Below, piece by piece: positions 9,958 to 20,281 of a DNA stretch of 64,000 bases. This stretch comes from Adiantum capillus-veneris (lineage: Eukaryota > Streptophyta > Polypodiopsida > Polypodiales > Pteridaceae). The position numbers and the translations under genes are program-made. The notes under the pieces were generated by a model. The model did not search any database, was not told where the DNA came from, and saw only the letters and a list, made by a program, of their open reading frames with translations. The stretch lies in assembly GCA_014529385.2 (NCBI GenBank), contig CM043958.1, positions 81,065,025 through 81,129,024 on the forward strand, in the 5' to 3' direction. Every line of letters starts with the position of its first letter. Position 1 is the stretch's first letter.

Positions 9958-11740
9958 ATGCCCCAAAATAGTTCCTATGATGAGGAATGCCGGGACATTA
10001 GAGCTAAACTTCAGAGGGAGGTGCTTTTGGGGGACATCACTCACAGGCAGTCACAGATTGACTTCCGACGCCTCGTACGGCGGAAGAAAAGGGGATTTTT
10101 GGCTCGCCTAGAGCAGGATCTATACCAGCTATTCTTGAGTAAGGACTCACGTGAGGCATGGAGGCTCTTTCATGAGCACTCCCCCCCCCCCCCCCCCCCC
10201 CTTGCCATCACTTCTACAAAGGCTTGGGGCCAGTATGCATCATCTTTGTACACAGTTCCTGAGCAGCCCCCCCTTCCCGATCCATGCCCACACACATGTG
10301 CTTTTTTCACCGCTGAGATAGTGAGGAAGGCCATTGACAGCATGAGGACTAGGAGAGCATATGATCATGATGGCTTAGTGGCTGAGCATTTCACGCATGC
10401 CAGAGATTTACTAGCAGAGCTTCTAGCAGTTATGTTTAACCGTGCCATGTGTGAGGGCTTGCCTGATACTTGGAGCCTATCTACTATTGTACCTATCTGC
10501 AAGTCGGGAGACCCTAAGGAGCCTGGGAACTATCGCACTATCATGATTGGACACACATTGGCACGGTTGTACGCATCTATTCTTGAGCAGCAGCTGAGTA
10601 GATGGGCAGAGAGGGAGGAGATACGTGCAGCCAGGCAGGCAGGTTTCAGGAGGGGTTTTTCTACTCTTGACCATATCTTGACACTCAAATCCATCATTGA
10701 GGAGGGCAGATCGCGTGAGAGACGGATCTATTGCAACTTTGTGGATTTCCGCAAAGCATTTGACACAGTGCCCAGAGCTAGATTGATGCGCAGATTACAG
10801 CAGATGGGAGTACCCACAGTGTTTGGGTGGTCATGGCATTATACAGGTCAGTAGTGGGACATGTACGCACCCCAGAGGGTCTATCCACACCGGTTTACTC
10901 CACTATTGGGATGAAGCAGGGCTGCCCGCTCTCTCCTACTCTATTTGGTATCTATGTAGATGAGGTTTCTGACTACATTGAGAGAGATGGTGATAGAGGT
11001 GCACAACTGACAGGGACATGAATTCCACTATTGTTATATGCTGATGATATTGTGTTGATCTCCGACTCTCCGGAGGGGATGCAACGTCACTTGGATGCTT
11101 TGCATAGGTTTGGCCAAGAAAGTGGTTTGTCCGTCAACCTTGGTAAAACCAAGGTCATGGTATTTAATACCACCCCACAGTGGATCAGGAGGTCAGCGCC
11201 CACCTTCACATATGGCCAGGAGAAGGTGGAGTATACAGATGCTTACACTTACCTTGGAGTGTTTTTTAGTGGGCCAGCATTTTCATTGAGGAGGGCAGCA
11301 GAGACTAGATTAACCAGAGCCCATGCAACATTGGGTAGATTGAAAGGATGTGTTCATAGGTTCAGTTTCAGGAGCCTCGGACAAAGCTCTGGCTCTTTGA
11401 CACTTTGGTGGCTTCTGCATTGCTTTATGGAGCTGACATTTGGGGACCTTCACTGGATCATCATGGGAGGACGGGCCGCAGTGATGGATGGGGGGACATG
11501 GAGAAGCCTCTGGTCTCTACGATCTCGCGGCTCATTAGAGCCAAGGCGTCAGTACCATGTGCTATTGTACAAGCAGAGCTAGTTGCCCCCCACTGGTGGT
11601 TGAGGCGCTCACCAGATCTGTCTCCTTCATACACCGCATGTGGGAACTTCCCAAACACAGATATGCACGCCTTGCACTTGAGTCCTCTCGACAGTTATCC
11701 ATGCAAGGAGATACAGCATGCTAGTATGGGGAGATGACAT
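9958..11740 (+). pseudogene. LINE reverse transcriptase (copy B)
   Basis: The best-preserved RT in the window. Blocks in order are SSYDEECRDIRAKLQREVLL (pre-RT), IVRKAIDSMRTRRAYDHDGL (motif 0-1), AGFRRGFSTLDHILTLKSII, DFRKAFDTVPRARLMRRLQ, GMKQGCPLSPTLFGIYVDEV and the intact catalytic box LLYADDIVLI at 11034-11063. Frames break near 10835, 11020 and 11380, and again near 11590. A run of 21 C at 10181-10201 encodes prolines between the pre-RT and RT parts and is probably a length-unstable spot. Confidence 0.85.
10181..10201 (+). repeat. Poly-C run of 21
   Basis: A homopolymer inside LINE coding sequence. It is liable to slippage, both biologically and in sequencing. Confidence 0.95.
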
Positions 11741-12574
11741 CATGGTTTCAGGCGCATGGGTTCAGCATAGACAGATTGCCTCCCTTCCAGTACTCACTGG
11801 ATGCGCCCTCTCTTACTCTTACACAGTCCGAGATCACCAGGCTCATTCGCCAGGATTTGACTCAGCTAGACACCAAGAGGACATGGATACAGCCAGTATA
11901 GGAGCTTGGCACGAAGATGACTTTCTACAGAGAGAATCTCCTCCAACTTACGGAGGATGGTTTTGTGACGAGGCCCAGATACATGGACACCCACTTGTCT
12001 CATGGGATACGATGTGCTATTGGCCAGATACGCACATCTTCACACCAGCTGCGGATCGAGACTGGGAGATACAGCGGAGTACCAACAGAGGCCAGGACGT
12101 GCCCCCTGTGTGACATCGAGCCTGAGACAAAGTTGCACTACACATGCCATTGCCCCGTCTACTACGAGATACGAGGCCACTTCCATTGCTTGTTCAGAGA
12201 GGGCTTTGGACCATTCTCTAGAGTCATGCGGTACGAGGATCAGAGATGCCTGGGTTTGTTTTTGCTCGAGCTGCGCAGACACAGAGAGAGCCTGATGAGA
12301 GGAGAGGCTAGCCAGTCTAAGAGACAGATCACAGACTTCTTTAGAGCTGCTACTGGACACCCGGAGGAGTTACTACCACAGAAAGCTCGTTGCTTTACAC
12401 CAGAGGCATACTGATCGACCGAGCGACTGAGCTGGGGAGATCCAGACGCCCACGATTGCGGAGGACAACACACCATCGACAGAGGCTGCATCAGAGGATT
12501 CGGGTCCCTTTGGCTCGACATGCACGACGCCCGGTCATACTACTGACCATGGAGGAGATTGATGAGATCCGCCA
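11741..12574 (+). pseudogene. LINE ORF2 C-terminal region (copy B)
   Basis: The C-terminal part of ORF2: ENLLQLTEDGFVTRPRYMDT, then HGIRCAIGQIRTSSHQL and the Cys/His knuckle CPLCDIEPETKLHYTCHC at 12100-12153. This segment is typical of L1-like ORF2 C-termini and is thought to bind RNA or help target-primed reverse transcription. A conserved basic end with RATELGRSRRPRLRR follows after a frameshift near 12405. The stop is at 12576-12578. Confidence 0.8.
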
Positions 12575-12794
12575 ATGACCGATGCTCGATCTCCTGTGAT
12601 CTAGCTATCCCAGCTAGCTGTTTAGCTGCTTAGTCAACACCTACCAGTTTAGAATTCCATAGTATTTTATTTTGTCATTTTGTCATCTGTCATCTTGTGA
12701 CTCTGACTTTGTATCAGATCCACCACATTGTAACTTTCTGGTTTCATAGGTCAATTTGGCCTTTTGAAGACGTTAATATAACATTTCTCATTTC

Positions 12795-12797
<3 letters not shown>
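12575..12797 (+). mobile_element. LINE 3' UTR and tail (copy B)
   Basis: The full-length family 3' UTR of about 220 bp, ending with hairpin AGGTCA-ATT-TGGCCT (12748-12762), GAAGACGTTAATATAACATT and TTTCTCATTTCTCATC. The TC array at 12798 follows at once. It serves as the reference for the solitary tails at 2843 and 15051. Confidence 0.85.

Positions 12798-12854
<57 letters not shown>
12798..12854. repeat. (TC)n microsatellite
   Basis: A 57-bp TC array between the 3' end of one LINE and the truncated 5' end of the next, in the same orientation. Confidence 0.95.
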
Positions 12855-12855
<1 letters not shown>

Positions 12856-12858
<3 letters not shown>

Positions 12859-13779
12859 ATGGCTTTCTATAGAGAGCATCTTCTCCACCTCACGGGGGAT
12901 GGGTTTGTGATTCGACCTAGATATATGGACACGCATCTTTCTTATGGTTTGCGTTGTGCCATTGGCCAAATACGCACGTCCTCACATCAGCTCGAGATTG
13001 AGACTGGCACATTCAGAGGGACACCAGCAGATAGCAGGATATGCCGCTTGTGCCATCTAGAGCCAGAGATAGAGGTACATTACATATGTCATTGCACAGT
13101 GTACTATGAGATACGAAGCCGTTTTCATTGTCTATTCAAAGAAGGTTTTGGGCCTCTATCTAGGGTCATGAGTTATGAGGATCAGAGATGTCTTGGGCTA
13201 TATCTACTTGAGTTACACAGGCATAGAGAAACTTTACTGAAGAGAGCTGAAGAGAGACAACCCCAGAGACAAATCACAGATTTCTTTACACTAGATAATG
13301 TACACCCAAAAGAATAGACAGAGGAGCAGCCAACAGTAGAGAGGTCTGCCCACACTACTGGCATTCTCATAGACCGAGCATTGGAGCTAGGGAGATCTAG
13401 ACAACCCTGATGGAGAAGAGGAGCTACACAGTTTCGAAGGAGGCTACAACAAAGGATTCGAGCCATACTTTTTCGTCGTCCAGAGTGCAGATGAAGATGG
13501 ATCTCTATGAAGATGGATCTCTACTTCCCTCCCGTTTTGTCTACACATTGTACTTCTTAGTTCACACATTTCACGCCTTTCACCTTTCACACCTATCAGC
13601 TTAGCTTAGGACTCCGCAATATTTATATTTTGTTATATTTTGTTATCCTAGTTTAATTTATTTTGTTAATCTAACTTTGTATCAGATACACCGCATTGTA
13701 ACTTTCTGGTCTCATAGGTAACTTTGGCCTTTTGAAGACGTTAATAACATTTCATTTCATTTCTCTCTCAGTTTTTAGT
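12856..13779 (+). pseudogene. 5'-truncated LINE (copy C)
   Basis: It starts directly after the TC array inside the ORF2 C-terminus, with AFYREHLLHLTGDGFVIRP, and carries the knuckle CRLCHLEPEIEVHYICHC. The coding part stops at 13315-13317, where the related copies read through for about 50 more codons in other frames. The 3' UTR continues to hairpin 13716-13730 (AGGTAA-CTT-TGGCCT) and GAAGACGTTAATAACATTTC. The UTR type matches the copy ending at 5570, not copy B, so two tail subfamilies are nested here. Confidence 0.8.
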
Positions 13780-13886
13780 TTTTAGTTTTCTTTGTTTGTA
13801 CCCAGACTTGGTACTAGACTCATCATTGTAATCAGTTTGGTCTCATATGTCATTTTGGCCTTTTGTAGACGTTAATATATCATTTC

Positions 13887-13889
<3 letters not shown>
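13780..13889 (+). mobile_element. Very short LINE 3' tail (copy D)
   Basis: Only the last 110 bp of a LINE. It has TCTCATATGTCATTTTGGCCTT, then GTAGACGTTAATATATCATTTC and TC sequence. Upstream bases differ from the other subfamilies, so it is a distinct relative that shares the terminal hairpin and end. Confidence 0.7.

Positions 13890-13955
<66 letters not shown>
13890..13955. repeat. (TC)n microsatellite
   Basis: A 66-bp TC array between the tail of copy D and the truncated start of copy E. Confidence 0.95.
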
Positions 13956-13957
<2 letters not shown>

Positions 13958-14845
13958 GAACCAAGGGCCAGATCGATTTTCGGAAAGCTTTGTGGATTTT
14001 CGGAAAGCTTTTGATACAGTACCAAGGGCCAGATTGATGCGCAGAATGCAAGAGTTAGGGGTCCCCATAGAGATTATCTGGGGGATCATGGCCTTATATG
14101 GGTCAGTAACTGGTTATGTACGTACTCCAGAAGGGGATTCCAACATTGTTCATTCCACCGTTGGAGTAAAGCAGGGATGCCCACTGTCCCCTACTTTATT
14201 TGGTATGTATATAGATGAGGTATCAGATTACATTGATAGAGAGGGTGACATAGGTGCTCAACTTGCAGGGTCATGGATCTCTTTGTTGTTGTATGTAGAT
14301 GATATTGTATTGATAGCAGAATCACCAGATGGAATGCAGAGGCAGTTAGATGCATTACATAAATTCGAGGAGGACAGCGGACTGTCGTAAACTTGGGTAA
14401 AACCAAAGTTATGGTGTTTAACACCACACCGCAGTGGGTTAGGAGATCGGCACCTACATTTGCATATGGCCAGGATACAGTAGAGTACACATATGCATAC
14501 ACATACCTTGGCGTGGTATTTACAGGACCGAAGTTTACTCTTAAGAAAGCAGCGGAGGCTGGATTGTCCAGAGCCTCTGCGGCCTTGGGAAGGTTGGAGA
14601 GGATGTGTTCACAAGTGCAGTTTCAGAAACCACGAACAAAACTTTGGCTCTTTGATACTGTGGTGGCTTCGGCTATGCTTTATGGGGTCCAGATTTGGGG
14701 ACCATCTGTGGATCAGGATAATTGGAAGCCAATGGAGAGACCGTTGGTATCTATGATTTCCCGAATGATTAGAGCCAAGGCCTCCGTACCACACGCGATT
14801 ATCCGAGCGGAACTAGCTGCCCCTCCGATAGAAATTCAAGCCCCT
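13956..14845 (+). pseudogene. 5'-truncated LINE reverse transcriptase (copy E)
   Basis: It begins directly after TC repeats with a scrambled start: about 35 bp (CCAAGGGCCAGATCGATTTTC...) repeats the sequence that follows it, a typical sign of template switching at a 5' junction. The RT then runs through DFRKAFDTVPRARLMRRMQE, GVKQGCPLSPTLFGMYIDEV and LLYVDDIVLI, and after a one-base frameshift at 14388 through GKTKVMVFNTTPQW to the thumb. It keeps Gln at 14467 where the copies at 3946 and 16171 have TAG. Homology ends at 14845, where the second copy of the large duplication starts. Confidence 0.8.
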
Positions 14846-15006
14846 CCATACTCTCGATATCCAGCGTGCAGGTGGGCTCAGTGCAGCTCGCGCAAGTGAG
14901 ACAGCTCGGCAGCGCGCAGGCAAGGCTCAGGTGAGGCAGCGCACAAGTGGACAACTCGACGAGAGAGGTAGCGCGCAGGTGGAGAGAGAGAGCGAGAAAT
15001 GAAATG

Positions 15007-15010
<4 letters not shown>

Positions 15011-15050
<40 letters not shown>
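15011..15050. repeat. (GA)n microsatellite
   Basis: The equivalent of the array at 2795 in copy 2 of the duplication, but shorter. Confidence 0.95.
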
Positions 15051-15053
<3 letters not shown>

Positions 15054-15261
15054 AATGAAATATTATATTAACGTCTTCAAAAGGCCAAAGTGACCTATGA
15101 GACCAGAAAGTTACAATGTGGTGGATCTGATACAAAGTCAGAGTAACAAGATGACAAAATGGCAAAATAAAATACTATGGAATCCTAGACTACTGGGTGT
15201 GGACTAAGTAGCTACAACAGTTAGCTGGGATAGCTAGATCACAGGAGATCCAGCATCGGTC

Positions 15262-15264
<3 letters not shown>
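15051..15264 (-). mobile_element. LINE 3' UTR fragment
   Basis: The copy 2 equivalent of 2843-3056, with the terminal hairpin at 15082-15096. It is again bracketed by GA arrays. Confidence 0.85.

Positions 15265-15322
<58 letters not shown>
15265..15322. repeat. (GA)n microsatellite
   Basis: The equivalent of the array at 3057, expanded to 58 bp. Confidence 0.95.
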
Positions 15323-15325
<3 letters not shown>

Positions 15326-15408
15326 TGAAAGGTTGGCAAGCCAATATACTCCAGATGACGAATCATGTACAATGATGAGACTATGGGAAAGAGGACACCC
15401 CTGCTCCT
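15323..15408 (-). repeat. LTR fragment related to 26955-27034
   Basis: The duplicate of 3097-3182. Confidence 0.75.
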
Positions 15409-15420
15409 CTCTCTCTCTAA

Positions 15421-16813
15421 GGAAATTATCTACTATCGTACCTATTTTCAAGTCAGGGGATCCTATGATACCCGAGAACTAACGTACCATTATGGTAGGT
15501 CACACTTTGACCCGACTGTACGCATCCATTCTTGAACAAAAATTGAGTAGATGGGCAGAGAATGAGGGCATAAGGGCAACAGCACAAGCTGGATTCAGAA
15601 GGGGTTATTCCGCTTTAGATCATATTCTTACGCTCAGAGCCATTATTGAGGAAGGAAGAGCAAACGGGAGAAGGATGTATTGTTGCTTTGTGGATTTTTG
15701 GAAAGCTTTTGATACAGTACCAAGGGCCAGATTGATGTGCAGGATGCAAGAGTTAGGGGGTCCCCAAAGAGATTATTTGGGGGATCATGGCCTTATACGG
15801 GTCACTAACTGGTTATGTACGTACTCTAGTAGGGGATTCCGACATTGTTCATTCCACCGTTGGAGTAAAGCAGGGATGCCCACTGTCCCCTACTTTATTT
15901 GGTATGTACATAGATGCGGTATCAGATTACATAGAAAGAGAAGGTGACAAAGGTGCTCAACTTGCAGGATCATGGATCCCTTTGTTGTTGTATGCATATG
16001 ATATTGTATTGATAGCAAAATCACCAGATGGAATGCAGAGGCAACTAGATGCATTACATAAATTCGCGGAGGACAGTGGACTGTCGGTAAACTTGGGTAA
16101 AACCAAAGTTATGGTGTTTAACACCACACCGCAGTGGGTTAGGAGATCGGCACCTACATTTGCATATGGCTAGGATACAGTAGAGTACACAGATGCATAC
16201 ACATACCTTGGGGTGGTATTTGTAGGACCGAAGTTTACTCTTAAGAAAGCAGCGGATGCTAGATTATCCAGAGCCTCTACGGCCTTGGGAGGGTTGGAGA
16301 GGATGTGTTCACAAGTGCAGTTTCAGGAACCACGAACAAAACTTTGGCTCTTTGATACTGTGGTGGCTTCAACTATGCTTTATGGGATCCAGATTTGGGG
16401 ACCATTTTTGGGATCAGGATAATTGGAAGTCAATGGAGAGACCTTTGGTATCTATGATTTCCCGAATGATTAGAGCCAAGGCCTCCGTACCACACGCGAT
16501 TACCCGAGCGGAACTAGCGGCCCCTCCGATAGAAATTGAAGCTCTTACCAAATCAGTGTCCTTTATACATGGTTTGTGGGATACAAATAATTGCCGATAT
16601 ACTAGATTGGCCCTCAAATCCTCTCGACAGTTAGCAATGAAAGGAGATACATCATGCTGGTATGCGCAACTGTCTTCGTGGTTTCAGAGACACGGGTTCA
16701 GTATGGAAAGATTACCCCCCTACCAATACTCTCTTGAGGCTCCATCACTGGCAATCACACGAACGGAGATTAATAAAATCATCCGCCAGGATCTTATACA
16801 GTTGGACACTAAG
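15421..16813 (+). pseudogene. LINE reverse transcriptase, duplicate copy
   Basis: The same truncated RT as at 3195, with the same TAG (16171), the same YAYD active-site loss and the same frameshifts. An extra G near 16410 puts the thumb into another frame. That frame then reads on across the join into gypsy-derived sequence and ends in a Pro-rich tail at 16858. The C-terminal knuckle found in copy 1 is missing, because the gypsy sequence replaces it after ILIQLDTK-like sequence. Confidence 0.85.
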
Positions 16814-19041
16814 ACTACGACAACCACCATTCCACCACCACCACCGGCTCTTGGGTAAGAGATGACCAACAAGATATGTTGGCCCATATTACTGACCAAC
16901 TGCAGAATTTGTCTGTCCACTTAATACAACAAGGGAGGAGTCAAGAAAGAGATCAAGACCCTGGAAGAGCACGACGACAAAACAGGAAGTATCATTGCTA
17001 CAACTGCGGAGAAGACGGTCACGGTATGTACTACTGTCCCAAACCACGACAAAACTATAATAGAGGAGGTAGGAGGAACCAATTGTCACCCCCTAGAGAA
17101 AGAACACCCCCACCCCGAGCACCACCCCCACCAACACAAATTCTACGTCCACCCCAGACACCATTACAAGCATCCATCCCACCTCTTCCACCAGCCCCAC
17201 CACCTGATCGCCCTATAAACATCATAAGGCTAGAAGAGAAAGGAAAAGCCATAGTAGTGGATCCACCCAGAGCAAAGGAGAGGGACAAGGGTAAGGAGAA
17301 GGTAACCTTTTTAGAACCACTTGAAGCCATGACTGTGAAAAGAGCTAGGAGGGAGAAAGCTACACAATCAGATGATGAGAGAAGCATGAGAGGAGAAACT
17401 AGCAAGAGGCCATCCAAGCCACGACGGAAATTGGGCATCACCGACTTCCAGCTAGGGGAAAGTTCTAAGCCCTATGATCTAACATTGGATGTGGCAGAGC
17501 AAGGACCGAAGATTACATGGCCACAGCTGCTACATCTTGCACCAAAAGTAAGGCGACAATGGTCTAAAATGGTAAGTACAAGACGCTCCAAAACAAAGGT
17601 AGCCGGAGCAATTTCGGGATGCAACATGGATGACATCCTTCCAATTGTCGACGTAAACATAAAAGGAAAGAGGGTTGGAAACACCTACATTGATGGAGGT
17701 GCACAAATCTGTGTAATGAGCGAAGCTATGATGCTTCGATTAGGGCTCGAGGTTGACAGGCCTTCTCCATGCAAGGCAAAGATGGCAAACAACGCAAAAG
17801 TAAAGTGTGTGGGTGTGGTAAGTGCCGTGAAAATCAAAGCTTTCAACACTGAGTTAGAGGTAGATGTTTTTGTAATGCCTACTAAGGGGGAGGGCTATCC
17901 ACTAATTTTGGGAAGGCCATGGTTGATGGCCATGAAGGCAAAACAGGACTGGGGTACTGGCCTTCTACGCATGACCGGTAAGAAAGGGGAGACAATCTAC
18001 TACAACATGAGGATTGGCAAGCAGAAGCAAATGAATCTGGAAACATCGGCAGATGAAACCACTAGCGAATCTTCCAGTTCTGAGGAGGAGACCACATCCA
18101 CCGACGAAAGTGACAGTTCCATTGATGTGATGGGTATCATTATGAAGGATCCACAAAGGGTAAGCACAACTGGTGATCCATCACCAAAAGGGCAACCTAA
18201 TGAAGAGGAGAGCAAATCACCTGGCCTAGGAGGAAGTAGGTTGAAGGGTATGTTGTCTACGGAATTAACACTGGAGGAGAAAGATAGTTTTTTGCAAATG
18301 TTGATGGGATTTCCTAACCTGTTCATTGACAACTATGAAAGAATCACAGGCATTACAGTGGTGGAACATCATATTAAGCTGAAGGAAGGGGTAAAACCAG
18401 TTGTGCAAAAGCTACGACGATTGGGGGTCATACAAGAAAAGGCACTCTTGGCCGAGGTAAGGAAACTGCTGGAGGCGGGATTCATCTATCCTGTAGAAAA
18501 CTCAGAATGGGTGTCACCCGTAGTGGTGACGCCTAAAAAGAATGGTAAGTGGAGGGTCTGTGTTGACTACAAACCACTAAATGCAGCTACAAAGAGCGAC
18601 CACTTTCCTCTCCCTTTCTTGGATGAAATTCTGAATGAAGTAGCGGGTTTTGAATGCTATACCGTCTGTGATGGTTATTCTGGATACTTTCAAATACGCA
18701 TAGCCTTGGAAGATCAGCTAAAAACCACTTTTATCACGCCATGGGGTTGTTTTGCATACAGGGTTATGCCATTTGGTCTCACAAATGCACCTGCCACATT
18801 CCAAAGATATGTCACATATGTTTTTCAATCGTTCTTTGGAACATCCATAAGAGTGTTCATTGATGATTTTTGTATATATAGCTCCCGTATTTCACATTTA
18901 GAAAAGGTAACTGAAGGTTTGGCCAGGTTGCAGAGCCTAGGTGGGCAATTAAATGTGGATAAATGCCACATTGGGGAGAGTAAAGTCATTCTACTAGGCC
19001 ATAGAAATTTCAGCAAGAGGTATCAACGCCGACCCAAGTAA
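16814..19041 (+). pseudogene. Ty3/gypsy (Tat-type) gag end, protease and reverse transcriptase
   Basis: A 5'-truncated LTR retrotransposon polyprotein. Near residues 40-56 is the nucleocapsid knuckle CYNCGEDGHGMYYC, followed by a Pro-rich stretch. The aspartic protease has IDGGAQICVMSEAMMLRLGL, with the DGGA form common in plant gypsy elements, then PLILGRPWLMAMK. The reverse transcriptase has WRVCVDYKPLNAATKSDHFP, DGYSGYFQIRIALEDQLKT, PFGLTNAPATFQRY and the catalytic box VFIDDFCIYS. The frame stops at 19041 because of a one-base shift near 19005. The next frame carries on with ISARGINADPSKVSALI. The 5' LTR, primer site and most of gag are absent. Confidence 0.9.
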
Positions 19042-19042
19042 G

Positions 19043-20239
19043 GTGTCCGCACTCATTGCCCTACCTTCACCAACGACCGCACGTCAACTGGTCTCTTTTC
19101 TACAGAAGATGAGGTACTTAAGTAGATTCATACATCTACTATCACAACTTGTTCTACCACTGCAACAACTCACTCAAAGATCAACTTTCACTTGGGTCGA
19201 GGAAAGCGAACATCACTACAACAAGGTACAGGAGGTCTTAGCCACTCTGCCAACTATCTCACCACCTAAGTGGGATGAAAAATTCTATGTCACCTCAAGT
19301 GTTGGTGATGACTCATTGGGGGCTGTGCTACTCCAAAAGGATACGACGACATCTTTCATGAGGCCAATCTACTTCTCTAGTCGAATGATGACAACAGGAG
19401 AGAAAGGTTTCACCCATGTGGAACACTTAGTCCTAGCTCTTAGATTTGCAACTACAAAGTTTAGGTCATATTTGCTGCCTAAGCAATTTGTGATTCTAAC
19501 CAAGGATGAAATATTTCCCTATGTTGTACAACACATGGATGTGTCTGCTAGAATTACTAAATGGCTAGTTCGTCTGCAAGAGTTTGACTACACGGTACAG
19601 GTAGAAAGCACGACAAGGGCAAGTTTGGGGGGACTCATGACCTACCAAGTCTTTGAAAGGAAGGAGAAGCAATCTAAGGAAGGAGAAGTCGGATTACCTC
19701 CAGTACCACCGATGGTAGAAGGAGCATACTCTCTCTACTTTGATGGAGCCTACAAGCGAGCGTCCGACAAAGCAGCTGCAGGCATAGTGGTCTTTGATGA
19801 CAAAGGGACAAAGGTATTTTCATTGGGCCAATTGTTAGATTCACATTCTAACAATGAAGCTGAGTATGCAGCACTAACCAAGGGTCTACAATGCTGCGTC
19901 TCGCAAGGTGTACAACGCCTTAATGTATTTGGGGATGCTCTACTTCTGGTAAGGCAAGTAAATGGAGCATGGACATGCAAGAATCCTAGTTTAAGGACTC
20001 ACTTAAGTGGTGTAAAAACCTTGTTGGGTAAGTTTGAAGAAGTTCAAATACACCATATCCCAAGGGCTCAAAACCAAGAAGCAGATGCCCTAGCAAGTGA
20101 AAGACTACAGGAAGTGGTGGTTGGAGCAATAAAACTAAAGCTCCCTCTATTTCAAGGCAGTGATGCCTTGCCTGACATCATGCATTTTTTGGAAACAGGG
20201 GAATGCCCATCAAATTTAACAAAGGGACAGAAGCAATGA
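19043..20239 (+). pseudogene. Ty3/gypsy tandem RNase H domains
   Basis: It continues the pol frame after the frameshift. The first, gypsy-type RNase H (FYVTSSVGDDSLGAVLLQ) lacks the usual first catalytic Asp. A second RNase H follows with all four acidic positions in place: YFDGAYKRASDKAAAGI, NNEAEYAALTKGL, VFGDALLLVRQVNG and NQEADALASE. This dual arrangement, an old decayed domain plus an acquired archaeal-like one, is established for the Tat lineage of plant gypsy elements and places the element there. The frame ends at 20239, just before integrase. Confidence 0.88.
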
Positions 20240-20281
20240 CTGACGCGGAAGGCCACAAGGTATCGACTCATCAATGACGGT

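Larger units (their letters stand above)
14846..16813. repeat. Segmental duplication, copy 2
   Basis: A near-identical repeat of 2630-4587. Visible differences are few: GA array lengths, E-to-K in IAxSPDG, R-to-K in LTxSVSF, and an extra G near 16410 that shifts the frame. At the right end the last 80 bp diverge more (16740-16813 against 4516-4587). Gypsy sequence then replaces the LINE continuation. Confidence 0.9.

Noticed and set aside
17055-17441. Minus-strand frame of 128 codons
   Set aside because: It lies opposite the Pro-rich gypsy gag; Gly/Gly-rich composition is only the complement of proline codons.
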